From Rhodanobacter sp. ANJX3 (GTDB lineage: Bacteria; Pseudomonadota; Gammaproteobacteria; Xanthomonadales; Rhodanobacteraceae): a DNA stretch of 64,000 nucleotides. A model generated the notes under the pieces. The model ran no database searches. It was not told where the DNA came from and saw only the letters and a program-made list of their open reading frames with translations. Each line of letters opens with the position of its first letter. The first letter of the stretch is position 1. The stretch lies in contig NZ_JACHCM010000002.1 in the NCBI RefSeq assembly GCF_014200755.1, positions 62,001 through 126,000 of the forward strand. The letters run 5' to 3'. Of this stretch, positions 28,438 to 42,373 are shown piece after piece. Both the position numbers and the translations under genes were made by a program.

Positions 28438-28983
28438 TCACTTGCTGGCCGGCTTGCCGCCGCGTTTGGGCTGAGGCGCATAACCCAGCGCCACCCAATC
28501 CGGCACCACGCGGGCGGTGTCCACCAGCGAATGCTCGAACGCGAACGTCTTGCCTTCGGCTTCCAGCGTAATGTGCTCGCCTTCCACGGAAACCAGCTTG
28601 CCGCGCAGGCGACGACGGCCGTCCAGTGGTGCGTTCAACAGCAGCTTGATTTCCTGACCGACGACTTTCGCAAACTGCGCTGCGTTGAACAGAGGGCGAT
28701 CCAGGCCGGGCGAGGAAACTTCCAGCACATAGTTGCCTGGAATCGGGTCCTCGACATCCAGCAGCGCGGATAGCTCGCGGCTCGCCGTCTCGCAATCCTC
28801 AATGCCGACCTCGCGACGTTCACCGTCTGCGCCAGCCTCAGCCGTTTCGCTCTTGTCCAGCAAGTCCAGATAAACCCGAAGGGTACTCTGCCCATGCGAC
28901 GGGGTGAACTCCACACCGATGCACTCCAGCCGCAGATCGGCCAGAACGTCGTTGAATCGTACCGCCAATGCCTTTGTATCCAT
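28438..28983 (-). CDS. rimP: Ribosome maturation factor RimP
   Basis: 181 residues from ATG 28983, eight bases after GGGAG. The family signature [16 protein letters not shown] is present, after an N-terminal alpha/beta domain that contains a longer than usual acidic loop ([20 protein letters not shown]). The C-terminal SH3-like domain ends [10 protein letters not shown]. It is needed for 30S subunit maturation. It heads the nusA operon, downstream of the initiator tRNA gene but separated from it by a terminator. Confidence 0.95.
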   Translation of the reverse strand: MDTKALAVRFNDVLADLRLECIGVEFTPSHGQSTLRVYLDLLDKSETAEAGADGERREVGIEDCETASRELSALLDVEDPIPGNYVLEVSSPGLDRPLFNAAQFAKVVGQEIKLLLNAPLDGRRRLRGKLVSVEGEHITLEAEGKTFAFEHSLVDTARVVPDWVALGYAPQPKRGGKPASK

Positions 28984-29153
28984 GGGTTTGTCTCCCAGAC
29001 CACCGTCAATCACATCACCAAACTGGGAACCGCAGAAACAAAAAAAGGGCTCCGACGGCCCATTTCCTTACTACGCCGATGTATCTGCTCTACCGCACTC
29101 TACCGCGCCCAAAACATCTCGTTCCGGCACTGCGCAACCCTGCGCCCAACAAA

Positions 29154-29174
29154 AAAGCCTCACAAGGAGGCTTT
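29154..29174 (-). terminator. Intrinsic terminator of the initiator tRNA gene
   Basis: AAAGCCTC (29154-29161), loop ACAAG, GAGGCTTT (29167-29174); on the minus strand followed by TTTTTTG-like sequence. A second weaker hairpin with a seven-T run lies nearer rimP (29046-29060). Read-through into rimP may still occur, as in E. coli. Confidence 0.85.
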
Positions 29175-29193
29175 CTTTGAATCAAGAAAGATC

Positions 29194-29270
29194 TGGTAGC
29201 GGGGGCAGGATTCGAACCTGCGACCTTCGGGTTATGAGCCCGACGAGCTGCCAGACTGCTCCACCCCGCA
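29194..29270 (-). tRNA. metY: Initiator tRNA-fMet (CAT)
   Basis: 77 nt with CCA encoded. On the minus strand it begins TGCGGGGTGGAGC and ends CCCCCGCTACCA. The anticodon loop CTCATAA has CAT. Initiator hallmarks are three G-C pairs at the base of the anticodon stem (GGG/CCC), the A11-U24 pair and no Watson-Crick pair at 1-72. Here position 1 is U and 72 is U, instead of C1-A72 as in E. coli. The gene lies upstream of rimP-nusA-infB, the same place as E. coli metY. Confidence 0.95.
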
Positions 29271-29378
29271 TCAGAGTCCGAGAAGTTTAATCGTATGGCC
29301 GGTTTCTTGCAAGCGAATGGCCACCGAAAAAGTCATAAACATGCAATTAAACGGTCCCGACGACGAAGCGGTGGACGA

Positions 29379-30833
29379 TCACAGACCGAACGCGCTGCGG
29401 CACCAGCCAAGCAGGGGTCCCCAGAACAAGCCCAAAGCGAGCAATGCCAATGCGTTGAGCGACAACACGATTCGTAGCGACCCATCCGGCTTTGCGGCCA
29501 GCACGCTGCCTTCGGCCGGTTTGTCGAAATAGACCACCTTGACCACGTGCAGGTAGTAGTAGAGGCCGATGATCGCAAACACCACACCCACCAGCGACAG
29601 CCACAGCATGTTGGCGTGAATCGCCGACTCCAGCACCAGCACCTTGGCCCAGAAGCCGACCAGCGGGGGTACACCGGCCAGCGAGAACATCGCCAGCATC
29701 ATCAGAAAGGCCAGCCAGGGCGACTTCTGATTCAATCCTTTCAGATCGGAAATCTCCTCGCACTCGAAGCCCGACCGTGCCAGCGCCAGAATCACGCCGA
29801 ATGCCGCCACGCTCATCAGCGCATAGCAGATGGCATAGAACATCGCCGCCGCATAGCCTTCCGGGCTGGCGGCAGACAAGCCGAGCAGCAGATAGCCCAT
29901 GTGCGAGATGGTCGAATAGGCCAGCAGACGCTTCAGATTGGTCTGCACGATCGCGACCAGGTTACCTATCGCCAGCGACAGCACCGCCAGTACCGCCAGC
30001 ATCAGCTGCCACTGGTGCGCCAGATCGCCCATGCCGGCATCGAGCAGGCGATACGCCATGCCGAACGCCGCCAGCTTGGAACCCGACGCGATAAACGCGG
30101 TGACCGGCGTCGGCGCACCCTGATATACGTCCGGAATCCACATGTGGAACGGCGCGGCGCCCAGCTTGAAGCCGATACCGACGATCATGAAGATCAGCCC
30201 GAACAGCAGCAGTTTCGGCGCCGTGGTGTACGACGTGACGTGGTGCAGCTGCGCCAGATCCAGCGTCGGCGTGCCGCCCATGCCCGAGGCGCCGTAAACC
30301 ATCGACATGCCATACAGCAGCATGCCCGAGGCCAGCGCACCCAGCACGAAATACTTGATCGCCGCTTCCGACGGCAGCCGGGCGTCGCGATTCAATGCCA
30401 CCAGCGCATACGAGGACAGCGACAGCAGCTCCAGACCCAGATACACCGTGACCAGACTGCCGGCAGACACCAGCAGCATGATGCCGATCACCGCGAAGAT
30501 CATCAGCGTGTAGAACTCGCCATTGACCAGCTTGCGATCGATCAGATACGGCCTGGCGTACACGAAAACGATGGCCGTGGTGAGCAAGGCGAAGACCTTG
30601 AGGATCTCGGCCACGCGATCACGCACGAACATGCCGCCGAAGGCGGTGACCGTCTGCGCCGGCTGGCCGGCGATGACCAGATAAATCCCAACGAGCAGCA
30701 CCGCAATGGAAATCCAGTGCAGCATCGGCCGCTCGGTGGATTTCATGAACGCGTCCAGCAGCAACAGCAAGCACGCGGCCACTACCAGATAGAACTCCGG
30801 CAGCATGATCAGGATGTCATTCAAATTCGGCAT
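29379..30833 (-). CDS. nuoN: NADH-quinone oxidoreductase subunit N
   Basis: 484 residues, an integral membrane protein with about 14 hydrophobic segments. It is one of the three antiporter-like proton channels of complex I. LLAYSTISHMGYLLLGLSAA and KLGAAPFHMWIPDVYQGAPT are family landmarks and include the buried Lys and the His/Trp loop. It is the last gene of the nuo operon; no clear terminator is visible between it and the tRNA gene 108 bases on. It begins 12 bases after nuoM. Confidence 0.97.
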   Translation of the reverse strand: MPNLNDILIMLPEFYLVVAACLLLLLDAFMKSTERPMLHWISIAVLLVGIYLVIAGQPAQTVTAFGGMFVRDRVAEILKVFALLTTAIVFVYARPYLIDRKLVNGEFYTLMIFAVIGIMLLVSAGSLVTVYLGLELLSLSSYALVALNRDARLPSEAAIKYFVLGALASGMLLYGMSMVYGASGMGGTPTLDLAQLHHVTSYTTAPKLLLFGLIFMIVGIGFKLGAAPFHMWIPDVYQGAPTPVTAFIASGSKLAAFGMAYRLLDAGMGDLAHQWQLMLAVLAVLSLAIGNLVAIVQTNLKRLLAYSTISHMGYLLLGLSAASPEGYAAAMFYAICYALMSVAAFGVILALARSGFECEEISDLKGLNQKSPWLAFLMMLAMFSLAGVPPLVGFWAKVLVLESAIHANMLWLSLVGVVFAIIGLYYYLHVVKVVYFDKPAEGSVLAAKPDGSLRIVLSLNALALLALGLFWGPLLGWCRSAFGL

Positions 30834-30845
30834 GTCTTGTCCCGA

Positions 30846-32354
30846 TCAAATCTTGTGAATGGCAAGCTGCTGCACCAGATGCGACACCGAGGTGTCCATC
30901 AGGTGGACCAACGGCTGCGGCCAGATACCCAGCGCCAGTACCGCGGCGGCGAAGGCGATCAGCACGAACGTCTCGCGACCATTGATCTCCTTCATCTCGG
31001 CCACGTGCGGATTGGTGATGTCGCCCCAGAGCACGCGCTTCACCATCCACAGCGTGTAGGCCGCGCCGATGATCAGCGTGAAGGCGGCGAATAGCGCAAT
31101 CCACGGATTGGCGCTGAAGCTGGCCAGAATCACCATGAACTCGCCGACGAACCCGCTGGTGCCCGGCAGGCCGCAGTTGGCCATGGCAAACAGCACGTAG
31201 AAAAAGCCGAACCACGGCATCACGTTGATGACGCCGCCGTAATCCTTGATCTGGCGCGTGTGCATGCGGTCGTACATCACGCCAATGCAGCTGAACATCG
31301 CGCCCGAGACGAAGCCGTGCGAAATCATCTGGATCATGGCGCCCTGCATGCCGAGCTTGGCCATGTCCACGCTGGCCGGATCGCGCATCAGGAGAAAGGC
31401 GATGAAAATGCCCAGCGTCACGAAGCCCATATGGGCGATCGACGAATACGCCACCAGCTTCTTCATGTCCTCCTGCACCAGCGCGACATAGCCGATGTAG
31501 ACGATCGCAACCAGGCTCAGCACGATCACCAGCCAGGCGTAATGCGCGCCGGCATCGGGCGTAATCGGCAGAATGAAGCGCAGGAAACCGTAGGTACCCA
31601 CCTTCAGCATCACCGCCGCCAGCACCACCGAGCCGCCGGTCGGCGCCTCGACGTGCGCGTCGGGCAGCCAGGTGTGCACCGGCACCATCGGCACCTTGAT
31701 CGCAAAGGCGATGAGGAAGGCGAAGAAGATCCAGGTCTGCTCCTTCATCGTCAGCGGCAGTGCCGCCAGCGTGGCGAGGTCGAACGTGCCGGCCTTCTGA
31801 TACAGGTACAGCAGCGCGATCAGCATGAAGACCGAGCCGAAGAACGTATAGATGAAGAACTTCAGCGTGGCATACACGCGCCGCGGCCCGCCCCAGATGC
31901 CGATGAGGATGAACATCGGGATCAGGATCGCCTCGAACAGCGCATAGAACAGCAGCGCGTCGGTCGCGCAGAACACGCCGATCAGCAGACCCTCCAGCAC
32001 CAGCATTGCGGCCATATACTGGTGCGGCTTGTCCTGAATGACTTCCCATGCGCCGACGATGACCAGGATGCTGACAAAGGTAGTCATCAGAATCAACGCG
32101 ACGGAGATACCGTCTGCCGCCAGCCCGTAATGCACGCCCCACGACGGGATCCACAGGTAGTTCTCGACCAGCTGCATACCGCCGGCATCGGGTTGGTACT
32201 GCACTAGCAGGAACAGGCTGACCACGAAGGTGAGCACCGCCACGATCAGCGACAGCCAGCGTGCGAGATTGGGCCGCTTCGAGCCGGCCAGCAGCACCGG
32301 AATCGCGCCGGCAACAGGTAGCCAGATCAGCAGGCTAAGCAAGTGAGTGAACAT
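30846..32354 (-). CDS. nuoM: NADH-quinone oxidoreductase subunit M
   Basis: 502 residues with about 14 membrane segments. Landmarks: LFYALFEAILIPMFILIGIW (conserved Glu of TM5), the Lys in AFAIKVPMVPVHTWLPDAHV, and KKLVAYSSIAHMGFVTLGIF. It is the second antiporter-like proton channel of complex I. It lies between nuoL and nuoN with gaps of 15 and 12 bases. Confidence 0.97.
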   Translation of the reverse strand: MFTHLLSLLIWLPVAGAIPVLLAGSKRPNLARWLSLIVAVLTFVVSLFLLVQYQPDAGGMQLVENYLWIPSWGVHYGLAADGISVALILMTTFVSILVIVGAWEVIQDKPHQYMAAMLVLEGLLIGVFCATDALLFYALFEAILIPMFILIGIWGGPRRVYATLKFFIYTFFGSVFMLIALLYLYQKAGTFDLATLAALPLTMKEQTWIFFAFLIAFAIKVPMVPVHTWLPDAHVEAPTGGSVVLAAVMLKVGTYGFLRFILPITPDAGAHYAWLVIVLSLVAIVYIGYVALVQEDMKKLVAYSSIAHMGFVTLGIFIAFLLMRDPASVDMAKLGMQGAMIQMISHGFVSGAMFSCIGVMYDRMHTRQIKDYGGVINVMPWFGFFYVLFAMANCGLPGTSGFVGEFMVILASFSANPWIALFAAFTLIIGAAYTLWMVKRVLWGDITNPHVAEMKEINGRETFVLIAFAAAVLALGIWPQPLVHLMDTSVSHLVQQLAIHKI

Positions 32355-32369
32355 GTGTGCATGCTTCCC

Positions 32370-34412
<2,043 letters not shown>

Positions 34413-34416
34413 GTGT

Positions 34417-34722
34417 TCAGCCCTTCATGCTGTCGATATCGGAAATATTGATCGTGCTGCGATTGCGGAACAGCAGCACCAATATCGCCAGACCGATGGC
34501 CGCTTCTGCTGCCGCCACGGTAAGAATGAAGAAGACGAACACCTGACCCGACACATCGCCGAGAAAACGCGAGAACGCCACGAAGTTGGTATTCACTGCC
34601 AGCAGCATCAGCTCGATCGACATCAGCAGCACGATGACGTTCTTGCGGTTGATGAACAGGCCGGCGACAGCGATGCAGAACAGAATGGCGCCAAGCACGA
34701 TGTAGTGCGATAGCGTGATCAT
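34417..34722 (-). CDS. nuoK: NADH-quinone oxidoreductase subunit K
   Basis: 101 residues from ATG 34722, with GGAG upstream; this start overlaps the nuoJ stop (ATGA). Three membrane helices are visible ([56 protein letters not shown]) with the two conserved glutamates in the proton path, in SIELML and AAEAAIG. It forms part of the E-channel of complex I. Confidence 0.96.
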   Translation of the reverse strand: MITLSHYIVLGAILFCIAVAGLFINRKNVIVLLMSIELMLLAVNTNFVAFSRFLGDVSGQVFVFFILTVAAAEAAIGLAILVLLFRNRSTINISDIDSMKG

Positions 34723-35372
34723 GAGCTTGGCTCCTGGGGCGGCACGGGTGTTGGCTGGGCGGGACGCACGGCGTCCATTTTCACGATGCGGACGCGGTCG
34801 CGCGGATTGACGCGAACCTGCTCGCTGGCCGACTCGTGCCGGGTGGCATCGACGCGCTGACGCAGCGTCAGTGCCACGGCGGCCACCACGCCCACGGTAA
34901 GAATCAACGCCGCCACTTCGAACGGCAGCAGGTATTTGGTGTACAGCGCCTGGCCCAGCCAAGCCGTGTTGGACACGCCGGCCACTACCGCCGGATCGGC
35001 GCCCATCACCTGTGCGTGCATGGCCTTGACGCCGATCAGACCGAGCATCTCGACCAGCATCGCCGCAGCCACGATCAGGCCCACCGGCAGGAACTTGACG
35101 AAGCCCTCGCGCATTTTCTCCTGATCGATGTCCAGCATCATCACCACGAACAGGAACAGCACCATCACCGCGCCGACATAGACGACGATGAGCGCCAGCG
35201 CGAGAAATTCGGCGTCGGCCAGCATCCACAGGCAGGCCGCGCTGAAAAACGTCAGTACCAGCGACAATACGGCGTGCACGGTGTTCTTCAGCGTGATCAC
35301 TGCCAGCGCGGCCACTACGGCGATGAAACCGAACAGGTAAAAACAGATGAGTTGCAGCAGTTGGGGATTCAT
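34719..35372 (-). CDS. nuoJ: NADH-quinone oxidoreductase subunit J
   Basis: 217 residues with five hydrophobic segments; [20 protein letters not shown] is the family landmark, including the helix that forms the pi-bulge in complex I. The last 35 residues form a hydrophilic Pro-rich tail ([16 protein letters not shown]). Overlaps nuoK by four bases and follows nuoI after 12 bases. Confidence 0.95.
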   Translation of the reverse strand: MNPQLLQLICFYLFGFIAVVAALAVITLKNTVHAVLSLVLTFFSAACLWMLADAEFLALALIVVYVGAVMVLFLFVVMMLDIDQEKMREGFVKFLPVGLIVAAAMLVEMLGLIGVKAMHAQVMGADPAVVAGVSNTAWLGQALYTKYLLPFEVAALILTVGVVAAVALTLRQRVDATRHESASEQVRVNPRDRVRIVKMDAVRPAQPTPVPPQEPSS

Positions 35373-35384
35373 GGGTCGACGGCC

Positions 35385-35876
35385 TCAGCGATATGCCGCG
35401 TCTTGGGTACGATCGGCGGCAATCTGCTTCTCGAAGCGATCGCCGATGGCGAGCAGCTGCAGCTTGTTCACCACGTTCTCGCCGCGATGTTCGAAATGGT
35501 ATTCGTGGATGCTGGTTTCGACGATCGAGTCCACCGGACAGCTCTCCTCGCAAAAGCCGCAAAAGATGCACTTGAACAGATCGATGTCGTAGCGCGTGGT
35601 GCGGCGCTGGCCGTCACTGGCGCGCGGCGCCGAGTCGATGGTGATCGCCAAGGCCGGACACACCGCCTCGCAAAGCTTGCAGGCGATGCAGCGCTCTTCG
35701 CCGTTGGCGTAACGGCGCAACGCGTGCAGGCCGCGGAAGCGGTTCGACTTCGGAATGTGCTCCATCGGATAGCGCACGGTGTATTTCGGCTTGAACATGT
35801 AACGGATGGTCAAACCCATGCCGCGAAACAGTTCGATCAACAGCAGACTTTTGAAATAGTGGGTAATGCGGGACAT
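35385..35876 (-). CDS. nuoI: NADH-quinone oxidoreductase subunit I
   Basis: 163 residues from ATG 35876; upstream in-frame codons overlap nuoH and are unlike the family. Two [4Fe-4S] motifs: C63-C66-C69-C73 ([12 protein letters not shown]) and C103-C106-C109-C113 ([12 protein letters not shown]), clusters N6a and N6b. It passes electrons from NuoG towards NuoB. The N-terminal amphipathic helix attaches it to the membrane. It begins eight bases after nuoH. Confidence 0.97.
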   Translation of the reverse strand: MSRITHYFKSLLLIELFRGMGLTIRYMFKPKYTVRYPMEHIPKSNRFRGLHALRRYANGEERCIACKLCEAVCPALAITIDSAPRASDGQRRTTRYDIDLFKCIFCGFCEESCPVDSIVETSIHEYHFEHRGENVVNKLQLLAIGDRFEKQIAADRTQDAAYR

Positions 35877-35884
35877 GGCTTTCT

Positions 35885-36913
35885 TCAGACCCCCGTGCCG
35901 ATGGTGACCCAGCCGAAATATTTCAGGCAGCCGGCCACAAGAACCCACACGATGGCGATGGGAATGAATACCTTCCAGCCCAGCCGCATGATCTGGTCAT
36001 AGCGGTAGCGCGGGAAGCTGGCGCGGAACCAGAGGAACAGGAACGAAAACAGGAAAGCCTTGATCAGCAACCACGGGAAACCGGCGTGCCCGATAAAGCC
36101 CCATGATGAAGGAAACGGCGACAGCCATCCGCCCATGAACAGGACCGCGGAGAGAAAGCTCACCAGGATCATGTTGGCGTATTCGGCGAGGAAGAAAATC
36201 GCGAACGCCGAGCCGGAATATTCCACATGGAAACCCGCGACGATTTCCGACTCGCCCTCGGCCACGTCGAACGGTGCGCGGTTGGTTTCGGCCACGCCGG
36301 AGATGAAATAGATCACGAACACCGGCAGCAGCGGCAGCCAGAACCAGTCGAGCAGACCCTTGTGGCCGGCCTGCGCGTTGACGATATCGGTGAGGTTGAG
36401 GCTGCCGGCCAGCACCAGCACGCAGACCAGGCACAGGCCCATCGCCAGCTCGTACGAAATCACCTGAGCCGCCGAGCGCATCGCGCCGAGCAGCGCATAG
36501 CGCGAGTTGGACGCCCAGCCGGCGAGAATGATGCCGTACACGCCGAGCGAGGTCATCGCCAGCAGGTACAGCACGCCGGCGTTCGCGTTCGACAGTACCA
36601 TCTTGCCGCTGAAGGGAATCACCGCCCAGGCCGCGAGCGCCGGCACCAGGGTCAGCATCGGCGCCAGGTAGTAAAGAAAGCGATTGGCCGTGGTCGGCAA
36701 AATCACTTCCTTGATCAGCAGCTTGACCACATCGGCGAAGGCCTGCAGCAGGCCGAGCGGACCGATCTTGTTCGGCCCCATGCGCACGTGCATCCAGCCG
36801 ATGACCTTGCGCTCCCAGTACACGAACATCGCCACGGCGAGGATCAGCGGGATCGTGATGCACAGGATGTAGACGATCGGCCACACGAGATGATTGATGA
36901 GTTGATCAACCAT
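35885..36913 (-). CDS. nuoH: NADH-quinone oxidoreductase subunit H
   Basis: 342 residues with about eight membrane helices. The quinone-site loop shows [20 protein letters not shown] with the run of conserved acids, and [20 protein letters not shown] is the N-terminal landmark. It forms the quinone chamber together with NuoB and NuoD. Gaps of five and eight bases to nuoG and nuoI show tight coupling. Confidence 0.97.
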   Translation of the reverse strand: MVDQLINHLVWPIVYILCITIPLILAVAMFVYWERKVIGWMHVRMGPNKIGPLGLLQAFADVVKLLIKEVILPTTANRFLYYLAPMLTLVPALAAWAVIPFSGKMVLSNANAGVLYLLAMTSLGVYGIILAGWASNSRYALLGAMRSAAQVISYELAMGLCLVCVLVLAGSLNLTDIVNAQAGHKGLLDWFWLPLLPVFVIYFISGVAETNRAPFDVAEGESEIVAGFHVEYSGSAFAIFFLAEYANMILVSFLSAVLFMGGWLSPFPSSWGFIGHAGFPWLLIKAFLFSFLFLWFRASFPRYRYDQIMRLGWKVFIPIAIVWVLVAGCLKYFGWVTIGTGV

Positions 36914-36918
36914 GATGC

Positions 36919-39246
36919 TTATGCCTTGCTCAAAGTAATGGCGGCGCCGTAAGGCGGCAGTGCGGCAGTGATGTCGTGCCCGGCTTCGATCCAGACAGTG
37001 CCATCGGGAACGGCCTGATCGATCGTCAACGCCAGGGTCGCGTCGGCCACGCGAACCTGCTCGCCGCCGGTCAGACCCAGACGCTTCACCTCATCCGCAT
37101 TCACGCGTACCGCAGGCGCGCGATTGAGAGGATGCGCCTGCAGCGCGGTCGCACGGCGCAGCACGGCGTCGGTGCGATAGATCGGCAGTGTGGCCAGACG
37201 AACCAGACCGGAGACATCCTGACGCTTGGCCAACGCATGGGTGACTGTTGTCGGCCGCTCGCCGATGCCGTCGCGCAGACCGGCAAGATCGTCGAATTCG
37301 AAGCCGGCCAGCTGCAGCGAACCGCCCAGCGCACGCAGCACCTTCCAGCCCGCACGGGTCTGTCCGGGGGCTTTGGCACCGGCAGCGACGCTCTGCGCCA
37401 GTCCGTCGACGTTGACCAGGGTCGCGTCGATTTCTGGCAGTAGCGCGATCGGCAGAATCACGTCCGCGACTTCACGCAAGGCGTTGCTGGCGTAGGCACT
37501 GAAAGCAACGACCTGCTCGGCCGCGCGCAGCGCTTTCAGCGCCGCAGCGCCGTCGGCAAAATCGTGCGGCGGCTCGACGCCGTACAGCACGTAGCTCTTG
37601 CGCGCTTGCGCCAGCATGGCCTGCGCATCGAGGCCGCCGTTGCCCGGCTGCACGCCGAGCTTGGCCAGACCGACCGCGTTGGCGCCGACCGGCAATTCGT
37701 TGTAACCGGCACCGGTCGCTTCGGCGATGAAGCGAGCAATCGCACGCAGCCACGAAGCCTGCGGATGCGTCACCGCGGCTTCGCCGAGGATGATGACAGC
37801 GCTGCCGGATTTCAGCGCGCCGATGACTTCGCTGTCGCCATCGTCGCCCTGCGCGCCGTCGATCGCGTCGGCCAGCGCCGATGGCGCCGAAGCGCCGGCA
37901 CTAACGGCCGCTTTGGCCACTGCCAGCAGGGCATCGACCATGGCATGCGGCGCCACGATGGCCTGACCCGCCAGCGGGTAATTGAAGGCGAACTGCGCCG
38001 GGTTGACCAGATAGACCTTGGCGCCCTTCTTGGTCGCCTGGTGCAGCCGGTGATTGACCAGCGGCATCTCGTGACGCAGATCGGAACCGACGATGAGCGC
38101 CGCCTTGACCTTGTCGATCTCGGCCACCGGCAAACCGAACGTCGTGGCGACCGCGTTGTCGGCAAAGTCGAGCTGCCGCAGGCGGTGATCGACGTGCGCG
38201 CTGCCCAGACCGCGAGCCAGACGCATCAGCAGATCGCCCTCCTCGTTCGAGGTCGCGGGATGGACCAGAACACCCAGTTCGCTGCCCGACTCTTTCTTCA
38301 AGGCTTCGCCAGCAGCCTTCAGCGCGTCTTCCCAGGTGGTGACCTGCCACTGGCCATTGCGCTTCACTTCCGGTGCGCTGATGCGATCGGCCGCATACAG
38401 ACCCTGATAGCTGTAGCGATCGCGGTCGGACAGCCAGCACTCGTTGACCGCTTCGTTGTCACGCGGCACCGTGCGCAGCACGTCGCCGCGGCGCGTATGC
38501 AGCCACAGGTTGGAGCCCAGCGCGTCGTGATAGGCGATCGACGGCTTGGCGATCAGCTCCCAGGCGCGCGCCTGGAATTGATACGGCTTGTTGGTCAATG
38601 CGCCGACCGGACACACGTCGATGATGTTGCCGGAAAGCTCGGTCTCCAGCGTCTTGCCGATATAGGTACCGATCTGTAGATTTTCGCCGCGGCTCATGCC
38701 GCCGAGCTCGTAGGTACCGGCAATTTCGCTGGTGAAGCGCACGCAGCGCGTGCACTGGATGCAGCGGGTCATTTCGGTGGCGACCAGCGGACCGAGGTTC
38801 TCGTCGGTGATCGTGCGCTTGCGCTCGGTGTAGCGCGACACGCTGCGGCCGTAGCCCAGCGCCACGTCCTGCAGCTCGCACTCGCCGCCCTGATCGCAGA
38901 TCGGGCAGTCCAGCGGATGGTTGATCAGCAGAAACTCCATCACGTCTTTCTGGAATTTCAGCGCCTTGTCCGAACGCGTAGTGACCTTCATGCCCTCGGC
39001 CACCGGCGTGGCGCAGGCCGGCTGCGGCTTGGGCATCATCTTGCCGCCCATCTCCACGTCGACCAGGCACATGCGGCAATTGGCGGCGATCGGCAGCTTG
39101 CGGTGATAGCAGAAGCGCGGGATGGCCACGCCGATGGCGTCGGCCGCTTCGATGATCATCGCGCCCTTGCGGATCTGGGTCGGCTTGCCGTCGACCTCGA
39201 TATTCAGCAGGTCGGGCGCGGCATGGCTAACGGGCTGCGCGCTCAT
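36919..39246 (-). CDS. nuoG: NADH-quinone oxidoreductase subunit G
   Basis: 775 residues, shorter than E. coli NuoG (908). The N-terminal 220 residues hold the iron-sulfur ligands: a [2Fe-2S] set ([15 protein letters not shown] with a later PACATPV), a His/Cys [4Fe-4S] set ([14 protein letters not shown]) and CIQCTRC with CPVGAL. The rest is a molybdopterin-oxidoreductase-like domain without cofactor function. It carries electrons from NuoE/F to NuoI. The ATG overlaps the nuoF stop by four bases. Confidence 0.96.
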   Translation of the reverse strand: MSAQPVSHAAPDLLNIEVDGKPTQIRKGAMIIEAADAIGVAIPRFCYHRKLPIAANCRMCLVDVEMGGKMMPKPQPACATPVAEGMKVTTRSDKALKFQKDVMEFLLINHPLDCPICDQGGECELQDVALGYGRSVSRYTERKRTITDENLGPLVATEMTRCIQCTRCVRFTSEIAGTYELGGMSRGENLQIGTYIGKTLETELSGNIIDVCPVGALTNKPYQFQARAWELIAKPSIAYHDALGSNLWLHTRRGDVLRTVPRDNEAVNECWLSDRDRYSYQGLYAADRISAPEVKRNGQWQVTTWEDALKAAGEALKKESGSELGVLVHPATSNEEGDLLMRLARGLGSAHVDHRLRQLDFADNAVATTFGLPVAEIDKVKAALIVGSDLRHEMPLVNHRLHQATKKGAKVYLVNPAQFAFNYPLAGQAIVAPHAMVDALLAVAKAAVSAGASAPSALADAIDGAQGDDGDSEVIGALKSGSAVIILGEAAVTHPQASWLRAIARFIAEATGAGYNELPVGANAVGLAKLGVQPGNGGLDAQAMLAQARKSYVLYGVEPPHDFADGAAALKALRAAEQVVAFSAYASNALREVADVILPIALLPEIDATLVNVDGLAQSVAAGAKAPGQTRAGWKVLRALGGSLQLAGFEFDDLAGLRDGIGERPTTVTHALAKRQDVSGLVRLATLPIYRTDAVLRRATALQAHPLNRAPAVRVNADEVKRLGLTGGEQVRVADATLALTIDQAVPDGTVWIEAGHDITAALPPYGAAITLSKA

Positions 39247-40568
39247 GCGGCCACCCCGCGGCTGGCTTCGGCCATCTGGTCTTCAGTCATCGAACGACCG
39301 TGCTCCACGTAATATTCGAATTCATGCCAAAAGCGGTTGAGGAAACCCTGCACTGGCCACGCGGCCGCCTCACCAAAGGCGCAGATGGTGTGGCCTTCGA
39401 TCTGACCGGCGACCGCCTTCAGGCGATGCAGATCGTCCGGCACGCCCTTGCCCTCGACGATGCGCGACAGCACGCGGTACATCCAGCCGGTTCCCTCGCG
39501 GCATGGGGTGCACTGCCCGCAGGATTCGGCGAAGTAGAAGCGCGAAATGCGATGGCAGACCTTCACCGTGCAGGCGGTGTCGTCCATCACGATGACGGCG
39601 CCCGAACCCAGACCCGATCCGGCCTTTTGCAGGCAGTCGAAGTCCATCGTCATGTCCATCATGATCTCGGCCGGCAGCACCTTCATCGAGGCGCCGCCGG
39701 GGATCACGGCCTTCAGCGTGCGGCCCGGCCGCAAACCGCCGGCCATGTCGAGCAGGTCCTTGAACGGGGTGCCCAGGGCGATTTCGAAGTTGCCCGGCTT
39801 GGCCACGTGGCCTGACACCGAGAACACCTTCGGACCGCCGTTGTTCGGCTTGCCGATATTGAGGAACCAGTCCGCGCCGTTGCGCATGATCGCCGGGATC
39901 GAGGCGTAGGTTTCGGTGTTGTTGATCGTCGTCGGCTTGCCGTACAGCCCAAAGTTGGCCGGAAACGGCGGCTTGAAGCGCGGCTGCCCTTTCTTGCCTT
40001 CGAGCGACTCCATCAGCGCGGTTTCTTCACCGCAGATGTAGGCGCCGGCGCCGAGCGCGGCATAAATGTCCACGTCCACACCGCTGCCCAGAATGTCCTT
40101 GCCCAGCAGGCCGGCGGCATAGGCTTCTTTCAACGCCTCTTCGAAATGCTCGAACGGCTCGTGATGAAACTCGCCGCGCAGATAGTTGTACGCCACCGTG
40201 GCACCGGTGCAGTAGCAGCCGATGGCCAGACCTTCGATGACTGCGTGCGGGTTGTAGCGCAGGATATCGCGATCGTGCGAGGTGCCCGGCTCCGACTCGT
40301 CGGAGTTGCACAGCATGTATTTCTGCATCGTGCCTTTCGGCATGAACGACCATTTCAGCCCGGTCGGAAAGCCGGCGCCGCCGCGACCGCGCAGCGCGCT
40401 TTTCTTGACCTCTTCGATCAACGTCGCCGGATCGGGCTTTTCGGCGAGAATTTTCCGCCACGCCTTGTAGCCGTCCATTTGCTCGTAGCTGTCCATCGCC
40501 CACGGCTTGTCGAAATGCAGCGTGGTCAGGACGACCTGATGATCTTTCGGTGCGGGTCCGACTGCCAT
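39243..40568 (-). CDS. nuoF: NADH-quinone oxidoreductase subunit F
   Basis: 441 residues. FMN and NADH site: [14 protein letters not shown] and [20 protein letters not shown]. The [4Fe-4S] cluster N3 ligands are in [13 protein letters not shown] plus a later Cys near [13 protein letters not shown]. It oxidises NADH. It starts three bases after nuoE and overlaps nuoG. Confidence 0.97.
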   Translation of the reverse strand: MAVGPAPKDHQVVLTTLHFDKPWAMDSYEQMDGYKAWRKILAEKPDPATLIEEVKKSALRGRGGAGFPTGLKWSFMPKGTMQKYMLCNSDESEPGTSHDRDILRYNPHAVIEGLAIGCYCTGATVAYNYLRGEFHHEPFEHFEEALKEAYAAGLLGKDILGSGVDVDIYAALGAGAYICGEETALMESLEGKKGQPRFKPPFPANFGLYGKPTTINNTETYASIPAIMRNGADWFLNIGKPNNGGPKVFSVSGHVAKPGNFEIALGTPFKDLLDMAGGLRPGRTLKAVIPGGASMKVLPAEIMMDMTMDFDCLQKAGSGLGSGAVIVMDDTACTVKVCHRISRFYFAESCGQCTPCREGTGWMYRVLSRIVEGKGVPDDLHRLKAVAGQIEGHTICAFGEAAAWPVQGFLNRFWHEFEYYVEHGRSMTEDQMAEASRGVAA

Positions 40569-40571
40569 GAT

Positions 40572-41099
40572 CTACTCCAACCCGTCCAGAATTTTGTCGA
40601 GCTGCTGGATATCCAGATGCTCGTGGTAATGGCCGTTGACGGTCATCGCCGGTGCGCGCACGCAGGCCGCGATGCACTCTTCTTCTTTCTTCAGATACAC
40701 GCGGCCGTCGGCCGTGCTTTCGCCCAGCTTTACGCCGAGCTTCTTTTCGCAGTGACGCACAAGGTCGTCCGCGCCGTTGAGCCAGCATGAGATGTTGGTG
40801 CAGATCGCCACATTGTTGCGGCCGACCGGTTTGGTTTCCAGCATCGAGTAGAAGCTGGCCACCTCGTACGCCCAGACCGTGGGCAGATCGAGGTACTTCG
40901 CCACGGCGGCGATCAGGTCGTCGCTGAGAAAGCCCTGGTTCTGCTCCTGCGCCGCGAACAGCGACTGGATCAGCGCCGAGCGCTTGCGGTCGGGCGGAAA
41001 CTTGGCGACCCAGGCGTCGATGTGATGACGCGTGTGCTCGCTGAGCACGACCAGCGGGTCGACGTTCTTGACCTGGTCAAAATGTCCGGTGACTTTCAT
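40572..41099 (-). CDS. nuoE: NADH-quinone oxidoreductase subunit E
   Basis: 175 residues. A thioredoxin-like [2Fe-2S] protein with ligands C100 and C105 (CTNISC) and C142 and C146 (CIAAC), cluster N1a. It pairs with NuoF in the NADH module. The N terminus has the helical FPPDRKRSALIQSLFAAQEQ. It lies 18 bases after nuoD. Confidence 0.96.
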   Translation of the reverse strand: MKVTGHFDQVKNVDPLVVLSEHTRHHIDAWVAKFPPDRKRSALIQSLFAAQEQNQGFLSDDLIAAVAKYLDLPTVWAYEVASFYSMLETKPVGRNNVAICTNISCWLNGADDLVRHCEKKLGVKLGESTADGRVYLKKEEECIAACVRAPAMTVNGHYHEHLDIQQLDKILDGLE

Positions 41100-41117
41100 A
41101 GATGCTTTCCTTCGGAC

Positions 41118-42371
<1,254 letters not shown>

Positions 42372-42373
42372 GA

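Noticed and set aside
29547-31094. Long plus-strand open frames opposite nuoN, nuoM, nuoL and pnp
   Set aside because: They are antisense shadows of GC-rich genes, Arg/His/Gln-rich, with no ribosome site or family match.
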